NCBI RefSeq assembly: GCF_000308495.1
Contig: NZ_BAFU01000055.1
Span: 1 to 64,000 of the forward strand
Direction of reading: 5' to 3'
Origin: Nocardia brevicatena NBRC 12119
GTDB lineage: Bacteria; Actinomycetota; Actinomycetes; Mycobacteriales; Mycobacteriaceae
DNA: 64,000 nt
The notes below the pieces were generated by a model. The model saw nothing but the letters and a program-made list of their open reading frames with translations. It had not been told where the DNA came from and made no database searches. Below, one piece after another: positions 1 to 9,107 of this stretch; within the stretch, counting starts at the first letter, position 1, and each line of letters begins with the position of its first letter. Position numbers and translations under genes: made by a program.

Positions 1-1559
1 AGGCAGCGCGGCAGCGGGTCGTCCGGGGTCAGGGGCGGCAGGCCCGGTACCCGGGAACGCGGATCGGTGGACCACCGCTGCACCGAATCCGCCGGGGCGG
101 CCACCACGAGTTCCTCGGCTTCCCATACCGCGTAGGAGGCGGGAGCGCCGGGAACGAGGGTTCCGGCGATACCGTCCCGGACTCCACCCGCCCGCCATGC
201 GCCCCGGGTGGCGGCCGCGAAGGCGGCCCGCGGGGACAGACCGTATCCCGGTGTGCGGTGGTTGACGGCCGCCCGGACCGCCGCCCACGGATCGAGCGCG
301 GTCACCGGCGCGTCCGAGCCGATGGCCAGCGAAACCCCGGCCGCCGCCAAGGGGGCGAACGGGTGCGCGGTCGTGGCGCGCGCGGCCCCGAGCCGTTCGG
401 CGTACATACCGTCCGGCCCGCCCCATGCCGCGTCGAATGCCGGCTGGATACTGGCGATCACACCCCAGGCCGCGAGCGCCTCGATCTGGTCGGCGTCCAC
501 CAGCGCCGCGTGCTCGACCCGATGGCCGAGCGCCGCCACCGCGGGACCGCCCAACTCGGCGACGACCCGGCCGAGTCCGGTCACGAGGGCGTCCATCGCG
601 GCGTCCCCGATCACGTGGAAACCGGCCTGGACTCCGGCTTCCGTACAGGCCCGCACATGCGCGGCGATATCGTCGACGTCCAGGTAGCCGGTTCCGGTGC
701 CGGTATGGTCGGTATAGGGGTCCCGCAGCCACGCCGTCCGCGAGCCGAGCGAACCGTCCACGAACAGATCCCCGCCGAGCGCGTGCGCACCGAGTTCGTC
801 GAGCAGCGACCGGGCCTCGTCGGCCGTGCGCACCGCCTGTCCCCAGTACACGCGCCGCTGCACCCCGTGCTCGAATTCGAGCAGCTCACGCGCGTCGTCG
901 GCGCCGGCGATATCGGGTCCGGCGCATTCGTGCACCGCGACCACGCCCCGCGCCGCCGCCAGGTCCAGCGCCGCCCGTCGCGCGGTATCCCGCTGTTCAC
1001 GGGTGAGCATCGTCCGCACCGTGGCCCGGACGCGATGATGCGCCTGTGCGCGCACGGGCGCGCCCCGGCGATAGCCGTCCGCCGCGGTCAGCTCCGGCAC
1101 CACGTCCAACAACGCCGTGGAGACCACCGCGGAATGCCCGTCCACCCGCGACAGGTACACCGGCCGCCCCCGCCCCGCTGCGGTATCGATCTCCTCGACG
1201 GTGGGCGGGCGCCGCTCCGGCCACCGCGTCTCGTCCCATCCGTCCCCCGTCACCACTGCGCCGGGGTGTGTCGCCGCGAACTCGGCGACCAGTTCGAGAC
1301 AGTGCGCCACCGACCGTGCCCCCGTCAGATCCAACCCCGTCAGCTGCATTCCGAGCGCGGTGGTGTGCAGATGCGGTTCCACGAACGCCGGCGCGACGAA
1401 CGCCCCGTCCAGGTCGACGACCTCGGCATCCGGATGCAGGGCCCGTCCCACCCGGTCGGCGCCCAGCCACACCACGATCCCGTCGGTGACCGCCATCGCC
1501 GTGGCGTCCGGTGCACTGGAACTGTAGATTCGACCCCCAACCAGCAGCTGCGTACTCAC
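1..1559 (-). CDS. YtcJ-like amidohydrolase (3' end cut by window edge)
   Basis: Metal-dependent hydrolase of the amidohydrolase-3 (YtcJ/AepA) family, probably cytoplasmic, substrate unknown. Translating the minus strand from the GTG at 1559 gives about 519 residues without a stop. Family marks in order are a metal-binding PHLHTTALG near residue 70, GDGWDETRWPERRPP about 50 residues later, SRVDGHSA, HVIGDAAMDALV, RVEHAALVD and GSDAPVTALDPWAAV near the C-terminal side. Family members are usually 520-560 aa, so only the last few dozen residues lie outside the window. The next gene upstream on the same strand is the MerR protein, about 155 bp away, so co-transcription is possible but not shown. 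The family call is firm; the substrate is not. Confidence 0.85.
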   Translation of the reverse strand, partial: MSTQLLVGGRIYSSSAPDATAMAVTDGIVVWLGADRVGRALHPDAEVVDLDGAFVAPAFVEPHLHTTALGMQLTGLDLTGARSVAHCLELVAEFAATHPGAVVTGDGWDETRWPERRPPTVEEIDTAAGRGRPVYLSRVDGHSAVVSTALLDVVPELTAADGYRRGAPVRAQAHHRVRATVRTMLTREQRDTARRAALDLAAARGVVAVHECAGPDIAGADDARELLEFEHGVQRRVYWGQAVRTADEARSLLDELGAHALGGDLFVDGSLGSRTAWLRDPYTDHTGTGTGYLDVDDIAAHVRACTEAGVQAGFHVIGDAAMDALVTGLGRVVAELGGPAVAALGHRVEHAALVDADQIEALAAWGVIASIQPAFDAAWGGPDGMYAERLGAARATTAHPFAPLAAAGVSLAIGSDAPVTALDPWAAVRAAVNHRTPGYGLSPRAAFAAATRGAWRAGGVRDGIAGTLVPGAPASYAVWEAEELVVAAPADSVQRWSTDPRSRVPGLPPLTPDDPLPRC

Positions 1560-1713
1560 GGTGGTTCAGTCTGCCGTACCCGTCGGGCACCCGCGCGGGC
1601 CGGTCGCGCAAGCGTGAGCTCGGCGACGCTCATCGGGTCGGACCCGGCTCGCGGACCGGAACAAGCCGGGCCACGAACCACGCCGCTCCCGGGTCGGGTG
1701 GCGTCGGCCGCGG

Positions 1714-2418
1714 CTACGGGCGCGGACCGGCGGACAGCGCGAGTACGCTGCCGAGCGAACCGGCCGCCTCGAGCAGAGCGCGGGAGCGGGCCTCGATATC
1801 GACCTCCCGGGCGGCCAGCCCGGCGGCGACATCGCCCGACCGGTACCCGCGCCGCACGGCCGGCATCAAGGTCCGCACGGTGTCGACCCGGTAGCCGGCG
1901 CCGCGCAGTTGATGGACGATCCGCGCGTCCCGGACCTGGGCCGGGGTATAGCGTCGCGTACCGCGCGGGGCGATCCGGTCGGGGACCACGAGCCCCTCGG
2001 CGTCCCAGTGCCGCAGCGCCGACGCGCGCACACCGAGCGCGGCGGCGAGCTCGGACACACCCATCGAATCGGACGGTCGCACATCGCGAACCGGTTCGTC
2101 GGCTATCGCCGCCGCGGCGGCCGTGGCGGCCGCGAGTTCGGCGCGTTCCCGGTGGAGACAGGCATGCGCCGCGTCGAGCAGGGCCAGTGTCTCCGATGGC
2201 CGGTCCCCGTGCGCCGTCCGCATGATCCGCTTGGCCTCCACCGGACCCACGCCGGCGGACAGCGCGCGATATGCCTGCACGGAACACAGGTGGACCTCGG
2301 TGTAGACGCGATAGCCGGATACGGTACGCACTGCCGGCGGGAGCACACCGTCACGTTCCAGATTGCGCACCTGCTGAACCGAATACCCGCAGCGCCGCGC
2401 GAGTTCTCCGGTCCGCAT
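1714..2418 (-). CDS. MerR-family regulator with two HTH domains
   Basis: DNA-binding regulator of 234 residues. It contains two separate MerR winged-helix modules: residues 1-65 (MRTGELARRCGYSVQQVRN, then the wing SGYRVYT) and about 118-190 (MGVSELAAALGVRASALRHW, then a second wing RGTRRYTP). An alanine-rich linker with acidic and basic residues joins them, and the tail lacks the cysteines of metal-sensing MerR proteins. Longer upstream starts exist, but ATG 2418 begins exactly at the canonical MerR N-terminus. It is divergent from the DUF6194 gene, with about 105 bp between them, so it may regulate that gene. The effector is unknown. Two DNA-binding domains in one chain would let a monomer occupy a pseudo-palindromic site or bridge two sites. 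Confidence 0.85.
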   Translation of the reverse strand: MRTGELARRCGYSVQQVRNLERDGVLPPAVRTVSGYRVYTEVHLCSVQAYRALSAGVGPVEAKRIMRTAHGDRPSETLALLDAAHACLHRERAELAAATAAAAAIADEPVRDVRPSDSMGVSELAAALGVRASALRHWDAEGLVVPDRIAPRGTRRYTPAQVRDARIVHQLRGAGYRVDTVRTLMPAVRRGYRSGDVAAGLAAREVDIEARSRALLEAAGSLGSVLALSAGPRP

Positions 2419-2524
2419 GGTGGGCGATTCGAGAGTTGACACCCCGTTTCTCATCTTTCCGCAGGTAGCTCGAGGGTTTACGACACAAAGCCTCCACAAG
2501 CACCTTAATGAAACGCTGGAACCC

Positions 2525-2995
2525 ATGAGCATCGACGAGATCATCGACTACGTGGCCGGACTCGACGGCGTCCTGATACTGCGCCCCACTCCCGGCGACG
2601 GTTCACCGGATATCGCCTGGGGCGATACCTTCTTCTACTACTCACCGGAGGGTACGGTCCCACAGCGGACCCAGCCGTTCGCGACGCTCGTCACCAAGGA
2701 CTATCCCGGCGACGAGCGGTCCCGCCTGGACCGTCCTGGCGCGTTCCGCCTCAATATGCATCCGGGACGGGAGACGTTCCTCCACTGGGCCGGCCATCCG
2801 CCGCGCGAGGTGTCCGACGATATCGACGCGAGCGTCACCGATACCGTCATCCCCCACCCCGTCTACGGACCCGCCGGATGGCTCGCGATCGTCGAGCCGG
2901 GCCCGCGGACCACCCGGACGGCGCGGGAACTGCTGCGCGAGGCCTACGAACTGGCCCGCTCACGCCATGAGCGGCGGACGGCGTCGGGAGAGTAG
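2525..2995 (+). CDS. DUF6194 family protein
   Basis: Cytoplasmic protein of 156 residues that resembles the actinobacterial DUF6194 family. No biochemical function is established. Recognisable features are the start MSIDEIIDYVAGLDGV, the WGDTFFYYSPEG segment, the LVTKDYPGDERSRLDRPG stretch and a C-terminal helix rich in Arg and Glu. There is no signal peptide or membrane segment. ATG 2525 is preferred over the longer upstream reading because it starts at the family's usual N-terminus. It diverges from the double-MerR gene and converges on fxsA, with only 26 bp between the stop codons. Confidence 0.7.
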   Translation: MSIDEIIDYVAGLDGVLILRPTPGDGSPDIAWGDTFFYYSPEGTVPQRTQPFATLVTKDYPGDERSRLDRPGAFRLNMHPGRETFLHWAGHPPREVSDDIDASVTDTVIPHPVYGPAGWLAIVEPGPRTTRTARELLREAYELARSRHERRTASGE

Positions 2996-3021
2996 GAGCG
3001 ACCGGGCTCGGATCGCCGGGT

Positions 3022-3495
3022 TCAGCGTTCGATGGCGGGTCGGCCGGCGGGTCGCGGATCGTCGTACCACTCCCCGACCACGATCCCGTCGATATCGGCG
3101 TCGACGACGACATCTCGACGCGGGACCGCGGACGAGATCCGGGCCACCCGGCGCGCGGCCACCGCGGCGACCAGCGGCCGCAGCAGCGTCCGGGTCGGCG
3201 GAATCAGCATCAGCAGGCCCACCACGGAGGTGACCAGGCCTGGAACGAACAGCAGCACCCCGCCCAGCGCGACGAGCGCCCCGTCCGCAACCGCGGCCCT
3301 GGGAGTGATCTCCCCGCGCCCGGCACGCCTGAACTGCTCGGCCACCCGACGCCACTGACCGCCGAGCATCAGCACCCCCACCGCCGAGCAGGCGATCAGC
3401 AGCAGGACCGCGGGCAGGGCGCCGAGCAGGTGGACGGCGGCGGCGAAGGCGGCGATCTCGACGATCAGATAGGCGACGAATACGGCGGCGGGCAT
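3022..3495 (-). CDS. fxsA: FxsA family membrane protein
   Basis: Small inner-membrane protein of 157 residues. The E. coli relative, FxsA, suppresses F exclusion of phage T7; the physiological role in actinobacteria is unknown. Three to four hydrophobic segments are visible: residues 3-25, 27-45, about 72-90 and 90-110. The conserved FxsA middle (GALVALGGVLLFVPGLVTS, then GLLMLIPPTR) is clear. The C-terminal 45 residues are polar and acidic (DVVVDADIDGIVVGEWYDD) and probably cytosolic. It stands alone between a convergent DUF6194 gene and the two-component operon. Confidence 0.88.
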   Translation of the reverse strand: MPAAVFVAYLIVEIAAFAAAVHLLGALPAVLLLIACSAVGVLMLGGQWRRVAEQFRRAGRGEITPRAAVADGALVALGGVLLFVPGLVTSVVGLLMLIPPTRTLLRPLVAAVAARRVARISSAVPRRDVVVDADIDGIVVGEWYDDPRPAGRPAIER

Positions 3496-3573
3496 GGCGT
3501 TCCTTCCGGGCGATGTACCCGTCCAACGAACGAGCCACCGGGTTTGCTCCCGACCGTTGCCCGGTGTGGCCGA

Positions 3574-4242
3574 TCACCCACCCGGCCGCACCAGCCCGGT
3601 CTCGTAGGCCAGCACCACCGCCTGGACCCGGTCCCGCAGCCCGAGCTTGGTCAACACCCGGCCCACATGGGTTTTGACGGTTGCCTCGGACAGGTACAGC
3701 TGCTCGGCGATCTCGGCGTTCGACCGCCCGGCCGCGATCTGCTCGAGTACTTCGCGTTCCCGGGCGGTGAGAACGTCGAGTACCCGGGGATCCCGGGTGG
3801 GGGCGGGTTCCTCGGCGATCATGCAGTCGATCAGGCGTTTGGTCACCTTGGGCGATACGACGGCGTCTCCGGCGGCCACACTGCGGATCGCCGAGATCAG
3901 GTCCTCGGGCGGGGTGTCCTTGAGCAGGAACCCGCTCGCCCCGGCGCGCAGCGCGCCGAGCGCGTGTTCGTCGAGGTCGAAGGTGGTCATCACCAGAACC
4001 CGGCTGCCGTGGCCGGCCTCGAGGATGCGGCCGGTGGCGGTGACACCGTCGACCACCGGCATCCGAACGTCCATCAGCACCACGTCCGGCGCCAGCTCGG
4101 CGGCCTGGGACACCGCGGCGGCGCCGTTGTCGGCCTCGCCGACCACCTCGATATCGGGGTGGGCGCCGAGCACCATCTTCAATCCCATACGCATCAGTTC
4201 CTGGTCGTCGACGACGAGTACGGTGATCGGCACGTCACTCAA
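3574..4242 (-). CDS. NarL/LuxR-family response regulator
   Basis: Response regulator of 222 residues. The N-terminal receiver domain has the acidic pocket Asp12-Asp13 and the phospho-acceptor Asp58 in VVLMDVRMP, with the conserved Thr (VMTTFD) and Lys (FLLKDTPPED). The C-terminal LuxR-type HTH spans about 157-215 (LTAREREVLEQIAAGRSNAEIA, then ATVKTHVGRVLTKLGLRDR). It should be phosphorylated by the histidine kinase encoded upstream on the same strand and then bind DNA as a dimer. The two genes are 176 bp apart because a dehydrogenase remnant lies between them, so coupling may be weaker than in a normal operon. Target genes cannot be inferred. Confidence 0.92.
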   Translation of the reverse strand: MSDVPITVLVVDDQELMRMGLKMVLGAHPDIEVVGEADNGAAAVSQAAELAPDVVLMDVRMPVVDGVTATGRILEAGHGSRVLVMTTFDLDEHALGALRAGASGFLLKDTPPEDLISAIRSVAAGDAVVSPKVTKRLIDCMIAEEPAPTRDPRVLDVLTAREREVLEQIAAGRSNAEIAEQLYLSEATVKTHVGRVLTKLGLRDRVQAVVLAYETGLVRPGG

Positions 4243-4309
4243 TGTAATCGCCGCCCACGGCGATCCGCTTCCCGGTCGGACGCCCGCGACCGGGTCCGGA
4301 TGGAGCCCA

Positions 4310-4418
4310 CTACGCCCGGCTCATCGCGGCTATACGGTTGGCGGAGGTGACACCGCCGTCGACGAGCAGGTCGGTGCCGGTGATGAAGGTCGCGTGCGGG
4401 CTGCGGAGAAAACGCACG
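4310..4418 (-). pseudogene. 3' relic of a short-chain dehydrogenase (SDR) gene
   Basis: Reading the minus strand down to the TAG at 4310-4312 gives about 35 codons. They match the C-terminus of SDR-type Rossmann oxidoreductases: a FLRSPHATFITGTDLLVDGG core followed by VTSANRIAAM and a stop. The FITGxxLxVDGG motif is diagnostic of SDR enzymes. Nothing of the catalytic Tyr-Lys region or the NAD(P)-binding glycine motif is present. The fragment starts abruptly where the histidine kinase coding sequence ends at 4419, so a deletion or rearrangement removed the rest. Not functional. Confidence 0.7.
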
Positions 4419-5585
4419 CTACTCCTGATCCGGTGCGGCGAGCGGGATTACGGCGTACACCCGCCAGGTGCCTTCCGGAGTGCGCCCCACCTCCAGCGTT
4501 CCGCCCAGCACCGCCATCCGTTCGCGCATTCCGGCCAGACCCAGGCCGCTCCCCTGAATCCGGGGCTCGTGCACCGGCACGCCCCCCGAATCGGTGATCT
4601 CGATTTCCACATCGTCGGCCCGCCGATACACCCGCACCCATGCTTTCGGGTTGGCGCCCGCGTGCCGCAGCGTATTGGTGAGCGCCTCCTGCACGACCCG
4701 GTGCACGCCCAGACTCACCTCCGGGGAGACGGCGTCGAGTTCCCCGGACAGCTCCAGGTCCACGGCCAGCCCGACGCCGCGCATCATCTGCACCAGCTTC
4801 GCGATACCCGCCGTGCCGTGCTGCGGCAGCTGTTCGGGTGCATGTTCGGTACGCAGCAGCGCGACGGTGCGCCGCAGTTCCCGTAGCGCCTCGCGGCCGG
4901 TGCCGGCGATGGTGGACAGGGCCTGTTCGGCGGTGTCCGGATCGTGGCGCAGCGCGTAGCGGGCGCCGTCGGCCTGGACGATCATCACACTCACCGCGTG
5001 CGCGACCACATCATGCAGTTCCCGGGCGATCCGGGTGCGTTCGGCGGAGACGGCGTCGTGGGCGCGTCGTTCCCGGTCGTACTCGGCGACCGCCAAGCGC
5101 GCCTCGACCTCGGCGTTGTAGGCATGGCGGGCGCCGGTGAACTCGGCCAGGCTCCAGCAGAAGGCGTAGTACACGCAGACGAACGCGATATCGGTGCCCC
5201 GGAACCCGAGAAGCGCGATCATTGCGTACGCGGAGTCGACGAACAGCCCCAGCAGGTACACCAGACCGTCGCGGCGCCCCACATAGGCGACCAGGGTGTA
5301 GAGCAGTATTCCGAGGCCGAGCAGTGCCGGGTGCACGACCGGGTCGCCGAGTATCACCCCCACCGCGGTGGAGGTGATCGCCAGGGCGAGCATGCTCGCG
5401 GCCATCGCCCGCGGATAGATCCGGCGCAACACGACCGGCAGCGGCAACAGTACCGACAGCATCAGGTAGCCGATCGTGTGACGGGCATCGTCGACCTGCA
5501 GTACGTCCAGCACCAGCAGCGCCGCCGCCAGCACGGAATCAGCGATAACGGGTCTTTCGCGGAGCCACAGACTGAACCGACGCAC
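4419..5585 (-). CDS. Sensor histidine kinase (HisKA_3, NarX/DesK-like)
   Basis: Membrane sensor kinase of 388 residues. The N-terminal 145 residues hold five or six hydrophobic segments with short loops and no large extracytoplasmic sensor, as in DesK-like intramembrane sensing. A dimerisation/phosphoacceptor domain follows with His191 in ARELHDVVAHAVSVM. The ATP-binding domain has an N box (VQEALTNTLRHAGANP) and a G box (GSGLGLAGMRERM). It autophosphorylates on His and passes phosphate to the response regulator encoded downstream. The start is at the Met before RRFSLWLRERP. The signal it senses is unknown. Confidence 0.92.
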   Translation of the reverse strand: MRRFSLWLRERPVIADSVLAAALLVLDVLQVDDARHTIGYLMLSVLLPLPVVLRRIYPRAMAASMLALAITSTAVGVILGDPVVHPALLGLGILLYTLVAYVGRRDGLVYLLGLFVDSAYAMIALLGFRGTDIAFVCVYYAFCWSLAEFTGARHAYNAEVEARLAVAEYDRERRAHDAVSAERTRIARELHDVVAHAVSVMIVQADGARYALRHDPDTAEQALSTIAGTGREALRELRRTVALLRTEHAPEQLPQHGTAGIAKLVQMMRGVGLAVDLELSGELDAVSPEVSLGVHRVVQEALTNTLRHAGANPKAWVRVYRRADDVEIEITDSGGVPVHEPRIQGSGLGLAGMRERMAVLGGTLEVGRTPEGTWRVYAVIPLAAPDQE

Positions 5586-5695
5586 GCGGTTCAGCGTAAA
5601 GGCGGACAGCCCCCGGCACTCGGCCGCGACGAGTCGGTCCGGCGCGAATTGCCCCGCATCGGCGTCCGGAGCCGACTACCTTGTTCCGGGTGAGC

Positions 5696-7246
5696 ATGGC
5701 GACTTCCACCGGATCGGGCGCCGCCCCGTCCGGTCACGACATCGACGCCGAATTCGCGGCCCTACCGCTGAACGCGCTCGCCGACGCGGCGCTGACCGCG
5801 GCCCGGGCCGCGGGAGCAGAGCACGCGGATCTGCGAGTGCACCGGCTGGTCACCCAGTCGATCCGACTGCGGGACGGGCGGGTCGAAGCCCTCACCGACG
5901 CCGCGGAACTGGGTTTCGCGGTACGGGTGATCGTCGACGGCACCTGGGGTTTCGCCTCGCATGCGGCGTTGACCCCGGAGACCGCGGCCGAGGTGGCCCG
6001 CAAGGCGGTCGGGGTGGCGACCGCCTTGCGGGCCTTGAACCGGGAGCGGGTGGAGCTCGCGCCGGAGCCGCGCCACGCCGATGCCCGCTGGGTGTCGGCG
6101 TATGAGATCGACCCGTTCACCGTGCCGGCGACGGAGAAGGTGGCGCTGCTGCAGGACTATTCGGGACGCCTGACGAGCGCCGACGGCGTCGACCATGTGA
6201 CCGCGACGCTGTTTCAGGTCAAAGAACAGACCTATTATGCGGACACCGCCGGATCGTCCATCATCCAGCAGCGGGTCCGGCTACAGCCGTACCTGGAGGC
6301 GATCACCGTCGACACCGCTTCCGGGGCGTTCGAGACCATGCGCACCCTGGCCGCCCCGGCCGGACGCGGCTGGGAGTACGTCACGGGCGCCGACGGAGTC
6401 TGGGACTGGGACACCGAACTCGCCCGCATCCCGGAGTGGCTGGCCGAGAAGGTGAAGGCCCCCAGTGTGGTACCCGGGCCGACCGATCTGGTGATCGACC
6501 CGACAAACCTGTGGCTCACCATCCACGAGTCCATCGGCCACGCCACCGAATACGATCGGGCGATCGGCTACGAATCTGCCTACGCCGGAACGTCTTTCGC
6601 CACCCCCGATAAACTCGGCACGCTCCGCTACGGCACCCGTGCCATGGCCGTCACCGCCGACCGGACCGAACCGCACGGCCTGGCCACCGTCGGCTACGAC
6701 GACGACGGCGTCGCCGGGCAGCGCTGGGATCTGATCCGCGACGGAATCCTGGTCGGCTACCAACTCGACCGGGTGTTCGCCCCGCGCCTGGGTCTACAGC
6801 GTTCCAACGGCTGCTCCTACGCCGATTCCCCGCACCATGTGCCGATCCAGCGGATGGCCAATGTCTCGCTGTGCCCGGACCCCGACCGAGACACCACCAC
6901 CGAAGACCTGATCTCCCGCGTCGACGACGGGATCTATATCGTCGGCGACCGGTCCTGGTCGATCGATATGCAGCGCTACAACTTCCAGTTCACCGGCCAG
7001 CGGTTCTTCCGAATCCGCAACGGCCGCGTGGACGGCCAACTGCGCGATGTCGCCTATCAGGCGACCACCACCGATTTCTGGGGCTCCATGGAGGCGGTCG
7101 GCGGACCGTCCACCTGGTGGCTCGGCGGTGCGTTCAACTGCGGCAAGGCCCAACCGGGACAGGTCGCCGCGGTCAGCCACGGCTGTCCGTCGGTACTGGT
7201 ACGCGGCGTGAACATTCTCAATACCCGCACGGAGGCATCGCGATGA
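5696..7246 (+). CDS. tldD: TldD family metallopeptidase subunit
   Basis: Larger subunit of the TldD/TldE(PmbA) zinc peptidase, which cleaves unfolded or leader peptides and matures some ribosomally made peptides. It has 516 residues. The metalloprotease motif HESIGH with a following Glu (HATEYD) lies near residues 277-285, matching the HExxxH site of TldD. Other family marks are the N-terminal RLRDGRVEALTDA and the C-terminal FNCGKAQPGQ. ATG 5696 is chosen; a GTG six bases upstream is also possible. Its stop overlaps the start of the pmbA-like gene by four bases (ATGA), so the two subunits are translationally coupled. No substrate peptide gene is visible nearby. Confidence 0.9.
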   Translation: MATSTGSGAAPSGHDIDAEFAALPLNALADAALTAARAAGAEHADLRVHRLVTQSIRLRDGRVEALTDAAELGFAVRVIVDGTWGFASHAALTPETAAEVARKAVGVATALRALNRERVELAPEPRHADARWVSAYEIDPFTVPATEKVALLQDYSGRLTSADGVDHVTATLFQVKEQTYYADTAGSSIIQQRVRLQPYLEAITVDTASGAFETMRTLAAPAGRGWEYVTGADGVWDWDTELARIPEWLAEKVKAPSVVPGPTDLVIDPTNLWLTIHESIGHATEYDRAIGYESAYAGTSFATPDKLGTLRYGTRAMAVTADRTEPHGLATVGYDDDGVAGQRWDLIRDGILVGYQLDRVFAPRLGLQRSNGCSYADSPHHVPIQRMANVSLCPDPDRDTTTEDLISRVDDGIYIVGDRSWSIDMQRYNFQFTGQRFFRIRNGRVDGQLRDVAYQATTTDFWGSMEAVGGPSTWWLGGAFNCGKAQPGQVAAVSHGCPSVLVRGVNILNTRTEASR

Positions 7247-8640
7247 GCGTGACGGATATGGTGTCCGCGGACACGGTGATCGACCGGGTGCTGGCCCTGT
7301 CGCGGGCCGACGAGGCGATCGTCATCGTCACCGACGCGCACGAGGCGTCGCTGCGGTGGGCCGGAAATTCCATGACCACCAATGGAGCCTCAATATCCCG
7401 GCAGTGGTCGGTGATCTCGATCTTCCGGGACGGACCGCGCTCGGCGCGAGGGGGCAGTATCGCCTCCACCAGCGTCGATCCCGCCGATATCGAGCCGGTG
7501 GTACGGGCGAGCGAGGACGCGGCCCGCTCCGCCGAGCCCGCCCGCGACGCCATGCCCCTGCTCGACCCCGATTCCATGTTGTCCGCCGGCGAGTGGTCGC
7601 AGCCTCCGGGCACCACCGGTATCGAGGTGTTCGCCGATCTCGCGGCGGATTTGGCCGCCGGATTCAACGGCGGCGATCGCCTCTACGGTTTCGCCCACCA
7701 CCAGGTGCGCACCACCTGGCTCGGCACCTCCACCGGCCTGCGCCGCCGCTATGTGCAGCCGACGGGATCGGTGGAGATCAACGGGAAACGCGGCGACGAC
7801 ACCGCGCCGGCCAGCGCGTGGGTGGGTGTGGGGACCACCGATTTCACCGATGTCGACACCCCCGCGCTCCTGGCCGAGCTGTCCCGCCGCCTGGGCTGGT
7901 CGGCGCGCCGGGTCGAATTGCCGGCGGGCCGTTATGAAACCCTGCTGCCGCCCTCGGCGGTGGCCGATCTGCTGATCGATATGCACTGGTCGATGGAGGG
8001 CCGCGGCGCCCAGGAGGGGCATACCGCCTTCTCCCGCCCGGGCGGTACCCGTGTCGGGGAGCGGCTCACCGATCTCCCGCTCACCCTGTACTCCGATCCG
8101 GAGGCCCCCGGCCTGCGCTATCGGCCGTTCGTCGCGACCTCTGCCTCCTCGGAATCGCTGTCGGTCTTCGACAACGGGATGCCCGCCGAGCGGGTGGACT
8201 GGGTCCGCGACGGCGTGATCTCCGCGCTGGTCTATCCCCGTGCCACCGCCGCCGACTACGACGCGACGCCCACCGTGCCCGGGGAGAACCTGTTGCTGAC
8301 CGGCGGATCGGAGGCCGGCCTCGACGATATGGTCGCCCGCACCGAGCGCGGTCTGCTGCTGACCACGCTCTGGTACATCCGCGAAGTGGACCCGACCACA
8401 CTGCTGCTCACCGGCCTCACCCGCGACGGCGTCTATCTCATCGAGAACGGCGAGGTCACCGCCGCGGTGAACAATTTCCGCTTCAACGAGAGTCCCCTGG
8501 ATCTGTTGCGCCGCGCCACCGAGGCGGGCGCCACCCGGCCCGCCCTGCCGCGCGAATGGAAGGACTGGTTCACTCGGACGGCCATGCCGCCGTTGCGGAT
8601 ACCCGACTTCCATATGTCGTCGGTCAGCCAGGCGACCTGA
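7243..8640 (+). CDS. PmbA/TldE family metallopeptidase-like subunit
   Basis: Partner of TldD in a heterodimeric peptidase. The protein has 465 residues. It lacks the HExxxH site, as expected of the TldE/PmbA subunit. Visible family features are the N-terminal domain with SLRWAGNSMTTNGAS, the central SSESLSVFDNGMPAERVDWV segment and the C-terminal TLWYIREVDPTTLLLTGLTRDGVYLIENG portion. The ATG at 7243 overlaps the tldD stop, which decides the start. The actinobacterial TldD/TldE pair is usually encoded exactly like this. Sequence alone does not show whether it processes a peptide product or serves housekeeping proteolysis. Confidence 0.88.
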   Translation: MSVTDMVSADTVIDRVLALSRADEAIVIVTDAHEASLRWAGNSMTTNGASISRQWSVISIFRDGPRSARGGSIASTSVDPADIEPVVRASEDAARSAEPARDAMPLLDPDSMLSAGEWSQPPGTTGIEVFADLAADLAAGFNGGDRLYGFAHHQVRTTWLGTSTGLRRRYVQPTGSVEINGKRGDDTAPASAWVGVGTTDFTDVDTPALLAELSRRLGWSARRVELPAGRYETLLPPSAVADLLIDMHWSMEGRGAQEGHTAFSRPGGTRVGERLTDLPLTLYSDPEAPGLRYRPFVATSASSESLSVFDNGMPAERVDWVRDGVISALVYPRATAADYDATPTVPGENLLLTGGSEAGLDDMVARTERGLLLTTLWYIREVDPTTLLLTGLTRDGVYLIENGEVTAAVNNFRFNESPLDLLRRATEAGATRPALPREWKDWFTRTAMPPLRIPDFHMSSVSQAT

Positions 8641-8654
8641 GGCGCCGGTGTCGT

Positions 8655-9038
8655 TCAGTCGGCGGGCGTGATCTCGATACCGACCGTGCCGGACTTACCG
8701 CGCCGCAGGGTGCTGCCGAGGATTACCAGCGGACCGAACAACCGGTACTTACGGCGCAGTAGGCCGCGGACGCGCTCCGTCTCGGCCGCGTCGAGGATTC
8801 GGCCGGTGCCTTCGATCACTGCGCCGTGCGGGGCGCCCTTGACATCGCATGGCTGCACGGTGACCGCGGGGTTGCGGCGCAGCCGTTTGACCTTCCAACT
8901 GTCGGTGACGGTCCAGACATACAGTTTGCTGTCATCGGCGACCGCCCACAGCGGAGTCGCGACGGGTGTGCCGTCCTTGCGGTAGGTGGTCAGCAGGACA
9001 TAGTCGGCGGCGCCGACCTCGCCGAGCGTATTCGTCAT
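8655..9038 (-). CDS. PPOX-class F420-type oxidoreductase
   Basis: Split-barrel flavin/deazaflavin-binding protein of 127 residues, in the pyridoxamine-phosphate-oxidase-like family that in actinobacteria often uses F420H2 (Rv1155 type). Family marks are YVLLTTYRKDGTPVATPLWA at the N-terminus, the LYVWTVTDSWKVKRLRRNP strand-helix, and a C-terminal LGSTLRRGKSGTVGIEI. No membrane or signal segment is present. It converges on the pmbA-like gene, 14 bp away, and lies downstream of the padR gene on the same strand. Cofactor choice and substrate are inferred from the family only. Confidence 0.85.
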   Translation of the reverse strand: MTNTLGEVGAADYVLLTTYRKDGTPVATPLWAVADDSKLYVWTVTDSWKVKRLRRNPAVTVQPCDVKGAPHGAVIEGTGRILDAAETERVRGLLRRKYRLFGPLVILGSTLRRGKSGTVGIEITPAD

Positions 9039-9107
9039 GCCCGCAGCGTAATCGGCGGACCGGCTCGGCCGGCACCGTCCGGGGTCCGCCGCGGGCGCCT
9101 CGGCACC

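Noticed and set aside
258-2225. 655-codon open frame at the left end
   Set aside because: Arginine/proline-rich shadow of the amidohydrolase and MerR genes on the other strand.
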